Below, piece after piece: positions 1 to 12,573 of a DNA stretch of 64,000 nt (the stretch's first letter is position 1; every line of letters starts with the position of its first letter). The DNA comes from an uncultured Pelagibacteraceae bacterium (lineage in GTDB: Bacteria > Pseudomonadota > Alphaproteobacteria > Pelagibacterales > Pelagibacteraceae), in contig CACIQQ010000001.1 in NCBI GenBank assembly GCA_902588835.1, forward strand, positions 62,001-126,000, in the 5' to 3' direction. The position numbers were made by a program, and so were the translations under genes. Under the pieces are notes generated by a model, which saw only the letters and a program-made list of their open reading frames with translations, was not told the DNA's origin and did not search any database.

Positions 1-1638
1 AGTCACACTTCTGCAGCACAAGGTGGCATCTCAGCAGCTCTAGGTAATATGGGTGAAGATGATTGGAGATGGCATATGTACGATACAGTCAAAGGTTCAG
101 ATTGGTTAGGTGATCAAGATTGTATCGAGTATTTGTGTAAAGAAGCTCCAAGAGCAGTTTTAGAATTAGAAAAATATGGTGTTCCTTTCAGCAGGACTGA
201 AGATGGAAAAATATATCAGCGTCCTTTCGGAGGAATGACAAAGAATTATGGTAACGAGCCTGTTCAAAGAACTTGCGCTGCTGCAGATAGAACTGGCCAC
301 GCTATTTTGCATACCTTATATGGTCAGGCTTTAAAACATAACACAGAATTTTTCATTGAATATTTTGCATTAGATCTTTTAATGAAAGATGGTCAGTGCA
401 AAGGATTAATTGCTTGGAATTTGAATGATGGAACTATTCATAGATTTAGATCTCACATAACAATAATTGCAACGGGCGGTTATGGAAAAGTTTATTACTC
501 AGCAACTTCAGCTCATACATGCACTGGAGATGGAAATGCTATGGTGCTTAGAGCAGGCTTACCTTTACAGGATATGGAGTTCGTCCAATTTCATCCAACA
601 GGAATTTATGGTCATGGAACTTTAATTTCAGAAGGTGTGAGGGGCGAAGGTGGTTATTTAGTAAATTCCAAAGGCGAAAGATTTATGGAAAGATATGCTC
701 CAAAAGCTAAAGATCTTGCCTCAAGAGATGTTGTAAGTAGATCAATTGCGGTTGAAATTAATGAAGGTAGAGGGGTTGGAAATGAAAAAGATCACGTGCA
801 CTTACATTTAAACCATTTAGATCCAAAAGTTATAGAAGAAAGACTACCAGGTATATCAGAGTCCTCAAGATTATTTGCGAATGTAGACGTAACAAAAGAA
901 CCTATACCAGTAGTTCCAACTGTCCATTATAATATGGGAGGTATCCCTACAAATTATAAAGCTGAAGTTTTAACTTTAAATGGATCAGAAAAAACTGTTC
1001 CAGGATTAATGGCAATTGGTGAAGCAGCTTGTGTGTCTGTTCATGGAGCTAACAGGCTCGGATCAAACTCTTTAATTGATCTAGTTGTTTTTGGAAGAGC
1101 TGCAGCTAAGCGCGCAGCAGAGTTGGTAAAACCAGGTACACCCCATGAGGAAATTTCACAGTCTGAGACTGATAAATGTTTAGAAAGATTTGATAGACTT
1201 AGAAATGCATCTGGCACAAATAATACTGCAGATTTAAGATTAGCAATGCAAAAAACAATGCAGTCTAAGTGTGCTGTTTTCAGAACTGAAAAAACTTTAA
1301 AAGAGGGCGTAAATGAAATTAGAAAACCTTTTGAGGGTATGGATGACCTTTCTGTAAAAGATAAGTCTCTAATTTTTAATACTGATCTTGTAGAAACATT
1401 AGAATTCGATAATTTGATTAGACAAGCGATAACTACAATGGACTCTGCTTATCACAGAAAAGAAAGTAGAGGAGCTCATGCTAGAGAAGATTTTCCAAAG
1501 CGAAATGATGAAAAATTTATGCAGCATACATTATCTTGGTGTGATGGCAAAAAAACTAAGATTGACTATAGACCTGTCCACAGATCTACACTATCAAATG
1601 ATGTACAGTACTTTCCCCCACAAGAAAGAGTTTATTAA
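1..1638 (+). CDS. sdhA: Succinate dehydrogenase flavoprotein subunit (5' truncated)
   Basis: Catalytic subunit of membrane-bound respiratory complex II; oxidises succinate to fumarate and passes electrons via FAD to SdhB. The frame is open from base 1, before the ATG at 49. The first residues read [16 protein letters not shown], the family's flavin site, so the covalent FAD histidine is codon 2 and only about 40-50 N-terminal residues are missing. Also seen are [21 protein letters not shown] (dicarboxylate site, about residue 198), HYNMGG (about 309) and [11 protein letters not shown] (about 350). The stop overlaps the sdhB start (TAATG), implying translational coupling. The ATG at 49 is internal and not the true start. 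SdhC and SdhD would lie to the left. Confidence 0.97.
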   Translation, partial: SHTSAAQGGISAALGNMGEDDWRWHMYDTVKGSDWLGDQDCIEYLCKEAPRAVLELEKYGVPFSRTEDGKIYQRPFGGMTKNYGNEPVQRTCAAADRTGHAILHTLYGQALKHNTEFFIEYFALDLLMKDGQCKGLIAWNLNDGTIHRFRSHITIIATGGYGKVYYSATSAHTCTGDGNAMVLRAGLPLQDMEFVQFHPTGIYGHGTLISEGVRGEGGYLVNSKGERFMERYAPKAKDLASRDVVSRSIAVEINEGRGVGNEKDHVHLHLNHLDPKVIEERLPGISESSRLFANVDVTKEPIPVVPTVHYNMGGIPTNYKAEVLTLNGSEKTVPGLMAIGEAACVSVHGANRLGSNSLIDLVVFGRAAAKRAAELVKPGTPHEEISQSETDKCLERFDRLRNASGTNNTADLRLAMQKTMQSKCAVFRTEKTLKEGVNEIRKPFEGMDDLSVKDKSLIFNTDLVETLEFDNLIRQAITTMDSAYHRKESRGAHAREDFPKRNDEKFMQHTLSWCDGKKTKIDYRPVHRSTLSNDVQYFPPQERVY

Positions 1639-2408
1639 TGGTTCAGATAAACTTGCCACAAAATTCTAAAGTTGAAAAAGGCAAGTATTTTAAGGATAAA
1701 ACCGGTTCCAAAAATATTCGTAAAGTGAACATATATAGATGGGATCCATCTACAGGAAAAAATCCAAGGATCGATACTTATGAAGTAGATATGGATAATT
1801 GTCCTTCAAAAGTTTTAGATTTGTTGAACAAAATTAAAAATGAAATAGATCCATCAATTGCTTACAGAAGATCATGTGCACATGGAGTATGTGGATCATG
1901 CGCTATGAATATGGATGGAAAAAACGGGTTAGCTTGTACGAAGCCACACGCTGAAATTAAAGGAGATATAAATATCTATCCATTACCACATTTAAAAGTT
2001 TTAAAAGATTTAATTGGGGACCTCAGCACTTTATATAAACAATATGAGTCTGTGGAACCGTGGTTAAAAACAACCTCAAAAACTGAAAAAGAGAATATTC
2101 AATCCAAAGAAGATAGAGCTAAACTTGATGGGCTTTACGAGTGTATAATGTGTGCATGCTGCTCAACATCTTGTCCAAGTTATTGGTGGAATGGCGATAA
2201 ATATTTAGGCCCTGCCGTTCTTTTACAAGCTTACAGATGGATAATTGATTCAAGAGATGAAGACAGAAAAGAGAGATTAAAAAAAGTTGCAGATGAACTT
2301 AAGCTATATAGGTGTCATACTATTATGAATTGTACTAATGCTTGCCCCAAAGGTTTAAATCCAGCAAAAGCAATAGCCTCAATTAAGAAAATGCTTGCAA
2401 CTAGCTAA
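1638..2408 (+). CDS. sdhB: Succinate dehydrogenase iron-sulfur subunit
   Basis: Electron-transfer subunit of complex II, carrying electrons from SdhA to the quinone site. All three cluster motifs are visible: 2Fe-2S as CAHGVCGSC with a fourth Cys at residue 100, 4Fe-4S as [12 protein letters not shown] (about 169-180), and 3Fe-4S as [14 protein letters not shown] (about 226-240). At 256 residues it is normal in length. The start codon overlaps the sdhA stop by one base, which fixes the start. mmsA follows after 24 bases. Confidence 0.97.
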   Translation: MVQINLPQNSKVEKGKYFKDKTGSKNIRKVNIYRWDPSTGKNPRIDTYEVDMDNCPSKVLDLLNKIKNEIDPSIAYRRSCAHGVCGSCAMNMDGKNGLACTKPHAEIKGDINIYPLPHLKVLKDLIGDLSTLYKQYESVEPWLKTTSKTEKENIQSKEDRAKLDGLYECIMCACCSTSCPSYWWNGDKYLGPAVLLQAYRWIIDSRDEDRKERLKKVADELKLYRCHTIMNCTNACPKGLNPAKAIASIKKMLATS

Positions 2409-2432
2409 TTACTTAATTAAATAATTTCGCCG

Positions 2433-3926
2433 ATGAATTTAATTCAACATTATATAAACGGTAAGATCTATAAAGGATCGTCGTCGAGAAAAGGGAAGGT
2501 TTTCAACCCTGCAACAGGTGCTCAAGAGTCAGAAGTAATACTTGGAACAAAATCTGATTTGGACCATGCAGTAGAAAACGCAAAAACAGCTTTCGAAAAA
2601 TGGTCTCAAGTTACTCCTCTTCAAAGAGCTAGAATAATTTTTAAATACAAAGAATTAATTGAAAAAAATTATGATGAATTGACCAAACTAATTGTTTCAG
2701 AACATGGAAAAGTTTATGAGGATGCAAAAGGTTCTCTTACAAGAGGTCTTGAAATAGTTGAGTTTGCATGTGGTATTCCTCAAATGCTTAAAGGAGAATT
2801 TACTGAGAATGTTGGAACAAATATAGATAGCTGGTCTATGAGACAGCCTCTAGGTGTTTGCGCAGGAATCACACCTTTTAACTTCCCTGCAATGGTTCCA
2901 ATGTGGATGTTTCCAATGGCAATTGCCTGCGGAAATACTTTTATTTTAAAACCATCTGAAAAAGATCCTTCATGCTCTATTCGTCTCGCTCAACTTTTTT
3001 CAGAAGCTGGTTTACCCGATGGGGTTTTAAATGTAGTAAATGGTGATAAAGAGGTAGTTGATTCAATATTAACAAATAAAGATGTAAAAGCTGTAAGTTT
3101 TGTAGGTTCAACACCAATAGCAAAATATATTTATGAAAATGCTGCGAAAAATGAAAAAAGGGTGCAAGCATTGGGTGGAGCAAAAAATCATTGTGTAGTA
3201 ATGCCAGATTGCGATATGGATCAAGCTGTCAACGGTCTTATGGGAGCAGCTTATGGTTCTGCAGGAGAAAGATGTATGGCTCAATCTGTTGCAGTAGCAG
3301 TAGGAGGGATTGGTGACAAACTTGTAGAAAAATTATCAAAAAAAGTTGAAGCTTTAAAGGTTGGTCCGGGCCTAGATAAAAATTCTGAGATGGGACCTTT
3401 AGTTACAAAAGAGCATTTGGAAAAAGTAAAAGGTTATGTTGATTTAGGAGTAAAAGAAGGCGCAAAATTAGTTGTGGATGGTCGAGACATTAAACTTCAA
3501 GGATATGAGAATGGTTTTTTCATTGGTGGTTGCTTGTTTGATAATGTCACAAAAAATATGAGAATTTATAATGAGGAAATTTTTGGTCCAGTGCTTTCTG
3601 TCGTAAGAGTTAAAGATTTTAATGACGCGATTAAATTGATTAACGATCATGAATTCGGTAATGGGACAAGCGTTTATACCAGAGATGGAGATGTAGGAAG
3701 AACTTTTGCAAATAAAATTAAAGTTGGGATGGTAGGCATAAATATACCTATTCCTGTCCCTGTTGCATTTCACAGTTTTGGAGGATGGAAAAGATCTTTG
3801 TTTGGGGACTTACATATGCATGGACCTGAAGGTGTAAAGTTTTACACTAAACTAAAAACTATCACATCACGTTGGCCGTCAGGGATTGGTTCAGATCCTG
3901 AGTTCGTAATGCCAACAATGAAATAA
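2433..3926 (+). CDS. mmsA: CoA-acylating methylmalonate-semialdehyde dehydrogenase
   Basis: Aldehyde dehydrogenase superfamily enzyme that converts methylmalonate semialdehyde (and usually malonate semialdehyde) to propionyl-CoA (acetyl-CoA) with NAD and CoA. Seen are [15 protein letters not shown] (about 145-160), LKPSEKDP, and the catalytic Cys region [12 protein letters not shown] (Cys about 281). The C-terminal [23 protein letters not shown] is characteristic of the MMSDH branch. At 497 residues it is full length. It lies between sdhB and mdh in a TCA-cycle operon, which suggests constitutive use in valine, inositol or C3-semialdehyde breakdown; the physiological substrate is inference. 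Confidence 0.9.
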   Translation: MNLIQHYINGKIYKGSSSRKGKVFNPATGAQESEVILGTKSDLDHAVENAKTAFEKWSQVTPLQRARIIFKYKELIEKNYDELTKLIVSEHGKVYEDAKGSLTRGLEIVEFACGIPQMLKGEFTENVGTNIDSWSMRQPLGVCAGITPFNFPAMVPMWMFPMAIACGNTFILKPSEKDPSCSIRLAQLFSEAGLPDGVLNVVNGDKEVVDSILTNKDVKAVSFVGSTPIAKYIYENAAKNEKRVQALGGAKNHCVVMPDCDMDQAVNGLMGAAYGSAGERCMAQSVAVAVGGIGDKLVEKLSKKVEALKVGPGLDKNSEMGPLVTKEHLEKVKGYVDLGVKEGAKLVVDGRDIKLQGYENGFFIGGCLFDNVTKNMRIYNEEIFGPVLSVVRVKDFNDAIKLINDHEFGNGTSVYTRDGDVGRTFANKIKVGMVGINIPIPVPVAFHSFGGWKRSLFGDLHMHGPEGVKFYTKLKTITSRWPSGIGSDPEFVMPTMK

Positions 3927-3939
3927 CATAAAGGAAAAT

Positions 3940-4902
3940 ATGAAAAAAATAAGTTTGATTGGAGCAGGACAAATTGGTGGAACTTTAGCTCACTTGATAG
4001 GGGTTAAAGAATTAGTGAATGAAGTAGTTCTTTTTGATGTAGCTAGTGGTATTGCTAAAGGAAAAGCTCTTGATATTGCACAATCATCCTCAGTTGATGG
4101 TTTCAATGTAAAATTTTCAGGGACGGATAAATACGAAGATATTAAAAACTCTGATGTCATAATTATAACAGCTGGGGTCCCTAGAAAACCTGGTATGAGT
4201 AGAGACGATTTACTAGGTATCAATCTTAAAATAATTAAACAAGTTGCAGAAGGAATTAAAAAAAATTCTCCAGAAGCTTTTATAATTTGTATTACAAATC
4301 CTCTCGATGTTATGGTAATGGCTTTCCAAAAATATTCTCAGCTTGAAGCCAAAAAGGTCGTTGGTATGGCGGGAATATTAGATAGCTCGAGATTTAAACT
4401 TTTTTTATCAGAAGAGCTAAAGGTTCCAGTAAAAGAGATAGATGCAATGGTCATGGGGGGCCATGGAGATACGATGGTACCTATGCCAAGATTCACTAAA
4501 GTATCTGGAAAACCTTTATTAGATCTTGTCAATTCAGGTGTTATTTCAAAAGAAAAACTCGAAAGCATTAATCAACGAACAAGAGACGGTGGAGCTGAAA
4601 TTGTAAAATTTTTAGAAAAAGGCTCCGCATATTATGCGCCAGCTGCTTCAGGAGTACAAATGGCTGAAGCATTCTTGGGTGATAAGAAACTGCAACTACC
4701 TTGCGCCGCGCACTTAGAGGGTCAATATGGCTTTAAAGGAATTTACGCAGGTGTTCCAGTCGTTATAGGAAAAAATGGAGTAGAAAAAATAGTTGAAATT
4801 GAACTTGATGAAAAAGAAAAAACAGAATTTGTTAATTCTGTCAATGCTGTGAATAAGCTTTGGGAGGCAGCACTAAAAATTGACCCTAGCTTGAAAAAGT
4901 AA
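3940..4902 (+). CDS. mdh: Malate dehydrogenase (LDH-like type)
   Basis: NAD-dependent malate to oxaloacetate step of the TCA cycle. The N-terminal Rossmann motif is GAGQIGGT (8-15), followed by substrate-binding [17 protein letters not shown], and the catalytic His loop [13 protein letters not shown] (about residue 175). At 320 residues it matches the LDH-like MDH group common in alphaproteobacteria rather than the longer E. coli type. A purine-rich aaaggaaa lies just before the ATG. The stop overlaps the sucC start (TAATG). Confidence 0.96.
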   Translation: MKKISLIGAGQIGGTLAHLIGVKELVNEVVLFDVASGIAKGKALDIAQSSSVDGFNVKFSGTDKYEDIKNSDVIIITAGVPRKPGMSRDDLLGINLKIIKQVAEGIKKNSPEAFIICITNPLDVMVMAFQKYSQLEAKKVVGMAGILDSSRFKLFLSEELKVPVKEIDAMVMGGHGDTMVPMPRFTKVSGKPLLDLVNSGVISKEKLESINQRTRDGGAEIVKFLEKGSAYYAPAASGVQMAEAFLGDKKLQLPCAAHLEGQYGFKGIYAGVPVVIGKNGVEKIVEIELDEKEKTEFVNSVNAVNKLWEAALKIDPSLKK

Positions 4903-6062
4903 TGAATATTCACGAACACCAGGCTAAACAACTTTTAAAAAAATTTGGCGCCATAGTTCCTAACGGAGAAGCTTGTTTTACTGTACAAGAAGTTTTAGAA
5001 AAAGCAAAAAAACTCAATCTTAAAAAATATGTTCTTAAAGCACAAATCCACGCTGGTGGGAGAGGTAAGGCCGGTGGAGTTAAAATATTAGATAATTTAG
5101 TTGACCTCGAAAAAGCTGCAAAAGATTTATTAGGAAAAAAATTAGTTACTCATCAGACAGGACCTAATGGCAAGGAAGTTAAAAGACTTTATCTTGAAGA
5201 GCCGTCAAATATTAAAAAAGAATTTTATTTATCCTGTCTTATTGACAGAGCAAGTTCCAAAATAGCTTTTATCTCAAGTGATCAGGGCGGGATGGACATA
5301 GAGGAGGTTGCAAAAAAAGATCCAAGCAAAATCAGCACTATCAAAATTAATTTTTCGGGGGATATCAAAGATGAGGATTGTAAAAAAATAGTTCAAAATT
5401 TTAATTTAGATGATGACGCCAACCTAAAATGTATCAAGATTATAAAGTCAATTTATAAAACATTCATTTCAACTGATGCTAGCTTAATTGAAATCAATCC
5501 ACTTATACTTACAAAAGAAAATAATATTGTTTGTCTTGATGCAAAAATCAGTTTCGATGATAACGCAATTTTTAAACATCCAGAATTATTAGAATTAAGA
5601 GATTTGAATGAAGAGGATCCTACAGAAATAGAGGCAAGTAAACATGATTTAGCTTATATAAAATTAGATGGAACTATTGGATGTATGGTAAACGGAGCAG
5701 GATTGGCAATGGCTACAATGGATATAATTAAATTACATGGTCAAGAACCAGCAAATTTTTTAGATGTAGGGGGTGGCGCATCTAAAGAAAAAGTTTCAGC
5801 AGCATTTAAAATAATTTTATCTGACAAAAATGTTAAAGGAATATTGATAAATATTTTTGGCGGTATAATGAGATGTGATGTCCTTGCACAAGGTATTGTT
5901 GAGGCCGCAAAAGAAACTAAAATAGATATACCACTTGTAGTAAGACTCGCCGGAACAAATTCTGAGGAGGGTAAAAAGATATTAGACGAATCTGGATTAA
6001 AGATAATCTCTGCAAGTGATTTAGGAGATGCAGCAAAAAAAATTGTAAAACAAGTGAAATAA
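4902..6062 (+). CDS. sucC: Succinyl-CoA synthetase beta subunit
   Basis: ADP/GDP-forming beta subunit; with SucD it interconverts succinyl-CoA and succinate with substrate-level phosphorylation. It begins [16 protein letters not shown], has the ATP-grasp glycine-rich region [12 protein letters not shown] (about 50-61) and the C-terminal ligase part with LDVGGGAS and [11 protein letters not shown]. The 386-residue length is standard. The start overlaps the mdh stop by one base and sucD follows one base after its stop. Confidence 0.96.
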   Translation: MNIHEHQAKQLLKKFGAIVPNGEACFTVQEVLEKAKKLNLKKYVLKAQIHAGGRGKAGGVKILDNLVDLEKAAKDLLGKKLVTHQTGPNGKEVKRLYLEEPSNIKKEFYLSCLIDRASSKIAFISSDQGGMDIEEVAKKDPSKISTIKINFSGDIKDEDCKKIVQNFNLDDDANLKCIKIIKSIYKTFISTDASLIEINPLILTKENNIVCLDAKISFDDNAIFKHPELLELRDLNEEDPTEIEASKHDLAYIKLDGTIGCMVNGAGLAMATMDIIKLHGQEPANFLDVGGGASKEKVSAAFKIILSDKNVKGILINIFGGIMRCDVLAQGIVEAAKETKIDIPLVVRLAGTNSEEGKKILDESGLKIISASDLGDAAKKIVKQVK

Positions 6063-6063
6063 A

Positions 6064-6939
6064 ATGTCAGTTTTAATTAATAAAAATACTAAACTTATAT
6101 GCCAAGGGTTTACAGGTTCTCATGGAACCTTCCACTCTGAACAATCAATTAAATATGGAACAAATCTTGTTGGGGGCGTAACTCCAGGCAAGGGTGGACA
6201 AACACACTTAAATAAACCTGTTTTTAATTCTGTTAAAGAAGCAAAAGAACAGACTAATGCGAACGCAACAATGATTTATGTGCCCGCAAAATTTGCTGCT
6301 GCGGCAATAATAGAAGCAATTGAAGCTAAAATTGAATTGATAGTTTGCATAACTGAGGGAATTCCAATCTTGGATATGTTAAAAGTTAAAGAAAAATTAT
6401 TAAATTCAGCATCAAGATTAATTGGACCAAATTGTCCAGGAATTATTACGCCAGGTGAATGTAAGATTGGTATTATGCCAGGCAACATTCATAAGAAGGG
6501 ATCTGTTGGGATAGTCTCAAGATCAGGGACTTTAACTTATGAAGCTGTTGCACAAACAACTGAAAATGGATTGGGACAGTCGACGTGTATCGGGATAGGT
6601 GGCGATCCAATTAATGGAACTAATTTTATTGATTGTTTAGACTTATTTTTAAACGACCCAGAAACAGAGTCTATTTTAATGATCGGTGAAATTGGAGGAA
6701 CTGCAGAAGAAGAAGCAGCAGAATTTGTTAAAAATCATAAAATCAAAAAGCCTATGGTAGGATTTATTGCCGGTATAACAGCACCCCCTGGACGAAGAAT
6801 GGGACACGCGGGAGCAATAATTTCTGGTGGAAAAGGTGGAGCTTCAGATAAGATCGATACAATGACAGATGCAGGTATTATCATTGCAAAATCTCCTGCG
6901 GAAATGGGAATTACATTAAAAAATAAATTGGGTCTTTAA
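6064..6939 (+). CDS. sucD: Succinyl-CoA synthetase alpha subunit
   Basis: Alpha subunit carrying the CoA-binding domain and the phosphorylated histidine. The CoA-binding N-terminus has [13 protein letters not shown] and [12 protein letters not shown], then [20 protein letters not shown]. The phospho-His is in [16 protein letters not shown] (about residue 247). At 291 residues it is full length. It sits one base after the sucC stop. A 31-base gap with no clear terminator precedes sucA, so read-through is likely. Confidence 0.96.
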   Translation: MSVLINKNTKLICQGFTGSHGTFHSEQSIKYGTNLVGGVTPGKGGQTHLNKPVFNSVKEAKEQTNANATMIYVPAKFAAAAIIEAIEAKIELIVCITEGIPILDMLKVKEKLLNSASRLIGPNCPGIITPGECKIGIMPGNIHKKGSVGIVSRSGTLTYEAVAQTTENGLGQSTCIGIGGDPINGTNFIDCLDLFLNDPETESILMIGEIGGTAEEEAAEFVKNHKIKKPMVGFIAGITAPPGRRMGHAGAIISGGKGGASDKIDTMTDAGIIIAKSPAEMGITLKNKLGL

Positions 6940-6970
6940 TATTTTAATGTTAATACTATAATAATCTTAA

Positions 6971-9829
6971 ATGAGCTCTTCGAAAAATTTAGAATTTAAG
7001 CAACAGTCTTTTCTTAATAAATCTAACAGCCAATTCATAGAAGAAATGTATGTTAGATTTATAGAAAATGACCCTGAATTACCAGATAGTTGGAAAAAAT
7101 ATTTTAGTGATTTGAATGAAGATTTAAACTCAGTTACGAAAGAGATAACAGGCCCTACATGGGGTCCAAAAAAAATATCGATTGATCCAAAAAGGAATAG
7201 AAAATTAGAGGAAAACCTTAGTGGTTCAGAAAAAGAAAAAGTTGATTCAATCAAAGCAATTGCGTTGATTAGAGCATACAGAATAAGAGGCCATCTTATA
7301 GCAAACCTTGATCCCCTTGGATTAATGAAACGAGATTATCTTTATGAATTACATCCAAATGACCATGGATTTAAATCAGAAGATTTTGATAGAAAAATAT
7401 ATCTTAATTCGTATATGGATGTCGGCTACGCATCAGTAAATGAAATTATCGCAAAATTAAGAAAGGTATATTGCTCTTCAATAGGTGCAGAATATATGCA
7501 TATTACGAACCCGACTGAGAAAGTTTGGTTTAGGGAAAGAATGGAAAAAGACGAAAATCAAATTAATTTTACTGAAAAAGGTAAGGACGCGATTTTAAAT
7601 AAGATTATTCAGGCGGAGGGTTTTGAAAAATTTTTAGCGAAAAAATATGTTGGCACAAAGAGATTTGGTCTAGACGGCGCAGAGTCCTTAATACCTGCTT
7701 TAGAGCAAATAATTAAAAGAGGGGGTCAACTAGGGGTTAAAGAAATTAAAATTGGAATGTCTCACAGGGGAAGATTAAATGTTTTAGCGAATGTTCTCCA
7801 AAAATCTTATAAAAGAATTTTTAACGAATTTGCAGGTGAATTCGTATCATCCAGCGAAGATTCTACTGGCGATGTAAAATATCATTTAGGTGCCTCTTCA
7901 GATAGAACTTTTGATGGCAATTCAGTTCATGTAAGCCTTACAGATAACCCATCTCATTTGGAGGCAGTTAACCCTGTTGTTCTTGGTCAAACAAGAGCAA
8001 AACAATATTTTCATAATGATAAAGAGAGAAAAAAAGTAATACCTTTACTAATTCATGGAGATGCTGCATTTGCTGGCCAAGGTGTTGTTGCAGAGTGTTT
8101 TGCTATGTCAGGACTAAAAGGTCATAATACAGGTGGAACGATCCATATAATTGTTAATAACCAAATTGGATTTACAACAAGCCCAAGATTTGCAAGATCA
8201 AGTCCATATCCATCTGATTTAGGAAAAATTGTTGAGGCACCTATTCTACATTGCAATGGTGATGATCCTGAGGCGGTTGTTCATTGTGCGAAAATTGCTA
8301 TTGAGTTTAGACAAAAATTTAACAAAGACGTAGTTATTGATATGATTTGTTACAGAAGATTTGGTCATAATGAGGGAGATGAACCATCATTTACTCAACC
8401 TTTAATGTATAAGAAAATAAGGTCTCACCCATCAACTTTAAACATTTATGGAAAAAAACTTATTGAGGAAAATAGTTTATCTGAGGAAAAATTTAAAAAT
8501 AAGATAAATGATTTTAAAAATCTTTTAGATGACCAATTCAAAAATGCAAATGACTATAAGCCAAAATTAAATTGGTTCGAGGGAACCTGGTCTAGATATC
8601 AGCCAAAAAAAGGTAAAGATAAAAGAGGACAAACTGGGGTTGATATACCTAAATTAAAGAAACTTTCTGAGAAAATTAACTTTCTTGGTCCAGAGCTTAA
8701 TATTCATAAAACCATTCAGAAAATATTTATAAATAGAAATAAATCTGTTCAAGAAGAGAAAAATATAGATTGGGCTAATGCAGAAACACTTGCATTTGCT
8801 ACATTACTTCAGGAAGGATATCCTGTAAGATTAGTGGGTCAAGATAGTGGCCGTGGTACTTTTAGTCAAAGACATTCGGTGTTGAGAAATCAAGAAGACA
8901 ATTCAAGGTATGTACCATTAGACCATGTATCTTCTAAACAGAAAAAATTTGAGGTAGTAGATAGTTTCTTGTCTGAGCTTGCAGTACTTGGATTTGAATA
9001 TGGTTACAGTCTAGTAGAACCAGAAACTTTGACAGTATGGGAAGCTCAATTCGGTGATTTTGCAAACGGAGCTCAAGTTGTAATTGATCAATTTATAGCA
9101 TCTGGAGAAAGAAAGTGGTTTAGAGCTTCAGGCCTAGTTCTTTTACTTCCTCATGGTTATGAAGGTCAAGGACCTGAACACTCATCCGCAAGACTTGAGA
9201 GATTTTTACAACTTTGTGCACAAGAAAATTTACAGGTATTAAACTGCACAACACCTGCCAATTATTTCCATGCGCTTAGAAGACAAATTCATCGAGAATT
9301 CAGAAAGCCTCTTGTGATTATGACACCAAAATCTTTATTGAGAAATAAATATTGTGTTTCTAACATTGAGGATTTTGGAAAGAACAACTCATTTCACAGA
9401 GTTTTAGAAGATCATGCTTTAAATAAAAAAAATAAATTAATTGAACTCAAAAAACCAAAAAAAATACGTAAAGTAGTTATTTGTTCTGGAAAAATATATT
9501 TTGATCTTTTAGATGCCAGAGAGAAAGCAAAAGTCGATGATGTTGTTTTAATAAGAATAGAGCAACTTTATCCGTTTCCTATAAGGTCTTTGACAAAAGT
9601 TATTAAACCATATGCTGAATACGCTAAATTTATTTGGTGCCAAGAAGAACCAAAAAATATGGGCGCTTGGTTTTCTGTAAGGGATTATATTCAATGGACT
9701 TTAGATAATTTAGAGGTTAAAAAGAAATTAAAGTTTATTGGTAGAAATCCTTCAGCTTCACCAGCTACAGGATATGCGAAAAGACATGCCAAACAACAAA
9801 AAGAAATTATAGATAAGATTTTAGAATAA
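6971..9829 (+). CDS. sucA: 2-oxoglutarate dehydrogenase E1 component
   Basis: Thiamine-diphosphate E1 subunit that decarboxylates 2-oxoglutarate and succinylates the lipoyl group of SucB. The N-terminus ([23 protein letters not shown]) matches the E2-docking helix of SucA proteins. Further motifs are [15 protein letters not shown] (about 258), the ThDP-binding [14 protein letters not shown], and the transketolase-like [15 protein letters not shown] (about 620). At 952 residues it is full length. Its stop overlaps the sucB start (TAATG), as expected for complex subunits. Confidence 0.96.
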   Translation: MSSSKNLEFKQQSFLNKSNSQFIEEMYVRFIENDPELPDSWKKYFSDLNEDLNSVTKEITGPTWGPKKISIDPKRNRKLEENLSGSEKEKVDSIKAIALIRAYRIRGHLIANLDPLGLMKRDYLYELHPNDHGFKSEDFDRKIYLNSYMDVGYASVNEIIAKLRKVYCSSIGAEYMHITNPTEKVWFRERMEKDENQINFTEKGKDAILNKIIQAEGFEKFLAKKYVGTKRFGLDGAESLIPALEQIIKRGGQLGVKEIKIGMSHRGRLNVLANVLQKSYKRIFNEFAGEFVSSSEDSTGDVKYHLGASSDRTFDGNSVHVSLTDNPSHLEAVNPVVLGQTRAKQYFHNDKERKKVIPLLIHGDAAFAGQGVVAECFAMSGLKGHNTGGTIHIIVNNQIGFTTSPRFARSSPYPSDLGKIVEAPILHCNGDDPEAVVHCAKIAIEFRQKFNKDVVIDMICYRRFGHNEGDEPSFTQPLMYKKIRSHPSTLNIYGKKLIEENSLSEEKFKNKINDFKNLLDDQFKNANDYKPKLNWFEGTWSRYQPKKGKDKRGQTGVDIPKLKKLSEKINFLGPELNIHKTIQKIFINRNKSVQEEKNIDWANAETLAFATLLQEGYPVRLVGQDSGRGTFSQRHSVLRNQEDNSRYVPLDHVSSKQKKFEVVDSFLSELAVLGFEYGYSLVEPETLTVWEAQFGDFANGAQVVIDQFIASGERKWFRASGLVLLLPHGYEGQGPEHSSARLERFLQLCAQENLQVLNCTTPANYFHALRRQIHREFRKPLVIMTPKSLLRNKYCVSNIEDFGKNNSFHRVLEDHALNKKNKLIELKKPKKIRKVVICSGKIYFDLLDAREKAKVDDVVLIRIEQLYPFPIRSLTKVIKPYAEYAKFIWCQEEPKNMGAWFSVRDYIQWTLDNLEVKKKLKFIGRNPSASPATGYAKRHAKQQKEIIDKILE

Positions 9830-11151
9830 TGTCAGACAAAATTGTAGTCCCAGTTTTAGGCGAAAGCATAACAGAAGCAACAGTAGCCAAATGGTTAAAA
9901 AATAAAGGTGATAGTGTTGAGGCTGACGAACCTGTCGTAGAACTTGAAACTGATAAAGTAAATTTAGAAGTTCCATCTCCATCAGATGGAGTGCTAAGCG
10001 AAATAAATGCACAAAATGGATCAACTGTTGAAGTGGGTGCTGTTCTTGGATCAATAATTGGTGGAAGTTCTCAAAAAGAGGTTAGTGAAGATGAACCAAA
10101 AAAAGATGAACCAATTAAAAACGAGGATAATGTTGTTAGTTTAAAAAAAGAAGCAGAATCAAAAGAAGTTGAAACAAAACTATTTGATAAAGAGGAAGAA
10201 ATTTCAGAGCCCCAAGATGATACAAAAAAGGAAGAACCATTAGTTCTTACTGAAGAAGTATCATCAAAAAAAGAGAAATCAAAAAAAACAATAGATTTAT
10301 CAATTTCCCCAGCTGTAAGAAAGATTGCTGCAGATAATAAAATTGATCTAAAAAAAATTCAAGGAACTGGCAAAGGTGGAAGAATTTCTAAAGGTGATCT
10401 ATTAAGCTTAATGAATGTAAAGCCGGCTCCTTCTGAGCGAAAGATAAAATTTGGCCAAGAAGAAAAAATAAAGATGACAAGGCTAAGGCTAACAATTGCT
10501 AAAAGACTTAAACAAGCCCAAGATAATGCTGCAATGCTTACAACTTTTAATGAAGTTGATATGAGTGGTATAATTGAGATGAGAAAAGAAAATCAAAATG
10601 ATTTTCAAGATAGGTTTGGGATTAAACTAGGATTCATGTCATTTTTTGTAAAAGCTTGCATTGAAAGTCTAAAACTCTTTCCAGCAATTAATGCTGAAAT
10701 CGAGGGAGAGAACATAATTTATAAGAACTATTATAATATAAGTTTTGCAGTAGGCACCGAAAAAGGTCTTGTGGTTCCGGTCTTAAAAAATGCAGATGAA
10801 ATGTCTTTTGCAGAAATAGAAAAGAAAATTAAAGAATTGTCTGATAAAGCAAGAGATGGAAAGATTACAATTGACGATCTTCAAGGCGGAACATTTACTA
10901 TCAGTAACGGCGGTGTCTATGGGTCAATGTTATCAACACCTATTTTAAATTTACCTCAATCCGGAGTTTTAGGAATGCATAATATTGTAGAAAGGCCGCA
11001 TGTGGTAAATGGTGAAATTAAAATAAGACCAATAATGTATATAGCTTTATCGTATGATCATAGAATAATTGATGGAAAAGAAGCGGTTTCTTTTTTAAAA
11101 AATACAAAAGATAACTTAGAAGATCCAAGAAGATTATTTTTAAATTTATAG
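9829..11151 (+). CDS. sucB: 2-oxoglutarate dehydrogenase E2 (dihydrolipoyl succinyltransferase)
   Basis: Core acyltransferase of the 2-oxoglutarate dehydrogenase complex. There is a single lipoyl domain with [14 protein letters not shown] (lipoylated Lys about residue 43). A long charged Lys/Glu linker follows (about 78-155), then an E1/E3-binding domain ([27 protein letters not shown]) and the catalytic domain ending in [13 protein letters not shown]. At 440 residues it is normal; the linker is acidic/basic rather than Ala/Pro-rich, as expected at this base composition. lpdA follows after three bases. Confidence 0.95.
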   Translation: MSDKIVVPVLGESITEATVAKWLKNKGDSVEADEPVVELETDKVNLEVPSPSDGVLSEINAQNGSTVEVGAVLGSIIGGSSQKEVSEDEPKKDEPIKNEDNVVSLKKEAESKEVETKLFDKEEEISEPQDDTKKEEPLVLTEEVSSKKEKSKKTIDLSISPAVRKIAADNKIDLKKIQGTGKGGRISKGDLLSLMNVKPAPSERKIKFGQEEKIKMTRLRLTIAKRLKQAQDNAAMLTTFNEVDMSGIIEMRKENQNDFQDRFGIKLGFMSFFVKACIESLKLFPAINAEIEGENIIYKNYYNISFAVGTEKGLVVPVLKNADEMSFAEIEKKIKELSDKARDGKITIDDLQGGTFTISNGGVYGSMLSTPILNLPQSGVLGMHNIVERPHVVNGEIKIRPIMYIALSYDHRIIDGKEAVSFLKNTKDNLEDPRRLFLNL

Positions 11152-11154
11152 TTT

Positions 11155-12555
11155 ATGACAGAAAAATTTGACTCAGTAGTGATCGGTGGCGGACCTGGTG
11201 GATATGTTTGTGCTATAAGGTTAGCTCAGTTAGGTCAAAAAACTGCTTGTATAGAAGCTAGAGGTGCTCTGGGTGGAACTTGTTTAAACATTGGATGTAT
11301 TCCTTCAAAAAGCTTATTAAATTTGTCTGAGAATTTTAAAAAGGCTAAAAATTTTTCTAAACTTGGAATTGAAACAGGAGACGTAAAACTTAATTTAGAT
11401 AAGATGATGAAAAATAAGGAAAAAGCAGTTTCAATTTTGACCAAGGGTGTTGAATTTTTATTCAAAAAAAACAAAGTAACTTACTTAAAAGGTTTCGGCA
11501 GTTTTGTTTCTGACAAAAAAATATCAGTAAAAGGTGAAGATGGTAAAAAAAAAGAAATTGAGGCAAAAAACATTATTATTGCGACTGGATCTGAGGCAAT
11601 GCCCATGCCCAATGTAGAATTTGATGAAAAAACAATCGTCTCTTCGACAGGTGCCCTATCTTTAAAAGAAGTTCCAAAAAGTCTAGTTGTCGTTGGTGGG
11701 GGTTATATAGGTTTAGAAATGGGTTCTGTCTGGTCTCGTTTAGGGGCTGAAGTAAATGTAATCGAATTTTTAGATCATATAACACCTGGGATGGATAGAG
11801 AGATTTCAGAAGAGTTTATGAAAATATTGAAGAAACAAAATATAAAGTTTCACTTAAATAGAAAAGTAACTAGCATTAAAAAAACTAGCAATGGGGTACA
11901 AATTTCAACGTCAGATAAGAATGGAGACAGCAAAGAATTTAATTGTGACGTAGCCCTGATATCAATTGGAAGAAAACCGTTTACATCTAATTTAAATTTG
12001 AGTTCTGCAGGAGTAAAATCAGATGAAAAAGGAAGGATTAAAATTGATAAAAAATTTCAAACTTCAGCAAAAAATATTTACGCTATTGGGGATGTAATTG
12101 ATGGTCCAATGTTAGCTCACAAAGCTGAAGAAGAAGGGATCGCAGTCGCAGAAATAATTGCAGGTCAATCTGGTCATGTAAACTACGATTTAATTCCGGG
12201 AGTAATTTACACTACTCCTGAGGTTGCAAGTATAGGTTTAACGGAAGAGCAACTTAAAGAAAAGAATAAGTCTTATAAAATTGGAAAGTTTCCTTTTATG
12301 GCCAACTCAAGAGCTAAAGCAATTGATGAGCCTGAAGGATTCGTAAAAATCTTAGCCGATAAAGATACTGATAAAGTTTTAGGAGTACATATGATAGGGC
12401 CTCATGTAGGAGAAATGATCGCAGAAATGGCAGTCGCAATGGAATTTGGAGCAAGCTCTGAGGATATCGCACGAACGTGCCATGCCCATCCAACATTTTC
12501 TGAGGCAATAAAAGAGGCAGCTTTATCTGTTGAAAAAAGACAAATTCATTCTTAA
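11155..12555 (+). CDS. lpdA: Dihydrolipoyl dehydrogenase (E3)
   Basis: FAD flavoprotein that reoxidises dihydrolipoamide with NAD in 2-oxoacid dehydrogenase complexes. It has the FAD fold GGGPGGYVCAIRLAQLG (about 8-24), the redox disulfide GGTCLNIGCIPSK (about 39-52), the NAD fold VVGGGYIGLEMGSVW, and the C-terminal catalytic HAHPTFSEA. At 466 residues it is full length. Its position after sucA-sucB suggests service to the 2-oxoglutarate complex; other complexes may share it. Confidence 0.96.
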   Translation: MTEKFDSVVIGGGPGGYVCAIRLAQLGQKTACIEARGALGGTCLNIGCIPSKSLLNLSENFKKAKNFSKLGIETGDVKLNLDKMMKNKEKAVSILTKGVEFLFKKNKVTYLKGFGSFVSDKKISVKGEDGKKKEIEAKNIIIATGSEAMPMPNVEFDEKTIVSSTGALSLKEVPKSLVVVGGGYIGLEMGSVWSRLGAEVNVIEFLDHITPGMDREISEEFMKILKKQNIKFHLNRKVTSIKKTSNGVQISTSDKNGDSKEFNCDVALISIGRKPFTSNLNLSSAGVKSDEKGRIKIDKKFQTSAKNIYAIGDVIDGPMLAHKAEEEGIAVAEIIAGQSGHVNYDLIPGVIYTTPEVASIGLTEEQLKEKNKSYKIGKFPFMANSRAKAIDEPEGFVKILADKDTDKVLGVHMIGPHVGEMIAEMAVAMEFGASSEDIARTCHAHPTFSEAIKEAALSVEKRQIHS

Positions 12556-12573
12556 AATTTTTTTCATTACAAA

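Noticed and set aside
2977-3773. Antisense ORFs opposite mmsA, and similar long shadow ORFs opposite sdhB, sucD, atpA, polA and others
   Set aside because: They lie entirely inside strongly conserved genes on the other strand, give low-complexity Leu/Ser/His-rich proteins and match no family I know.
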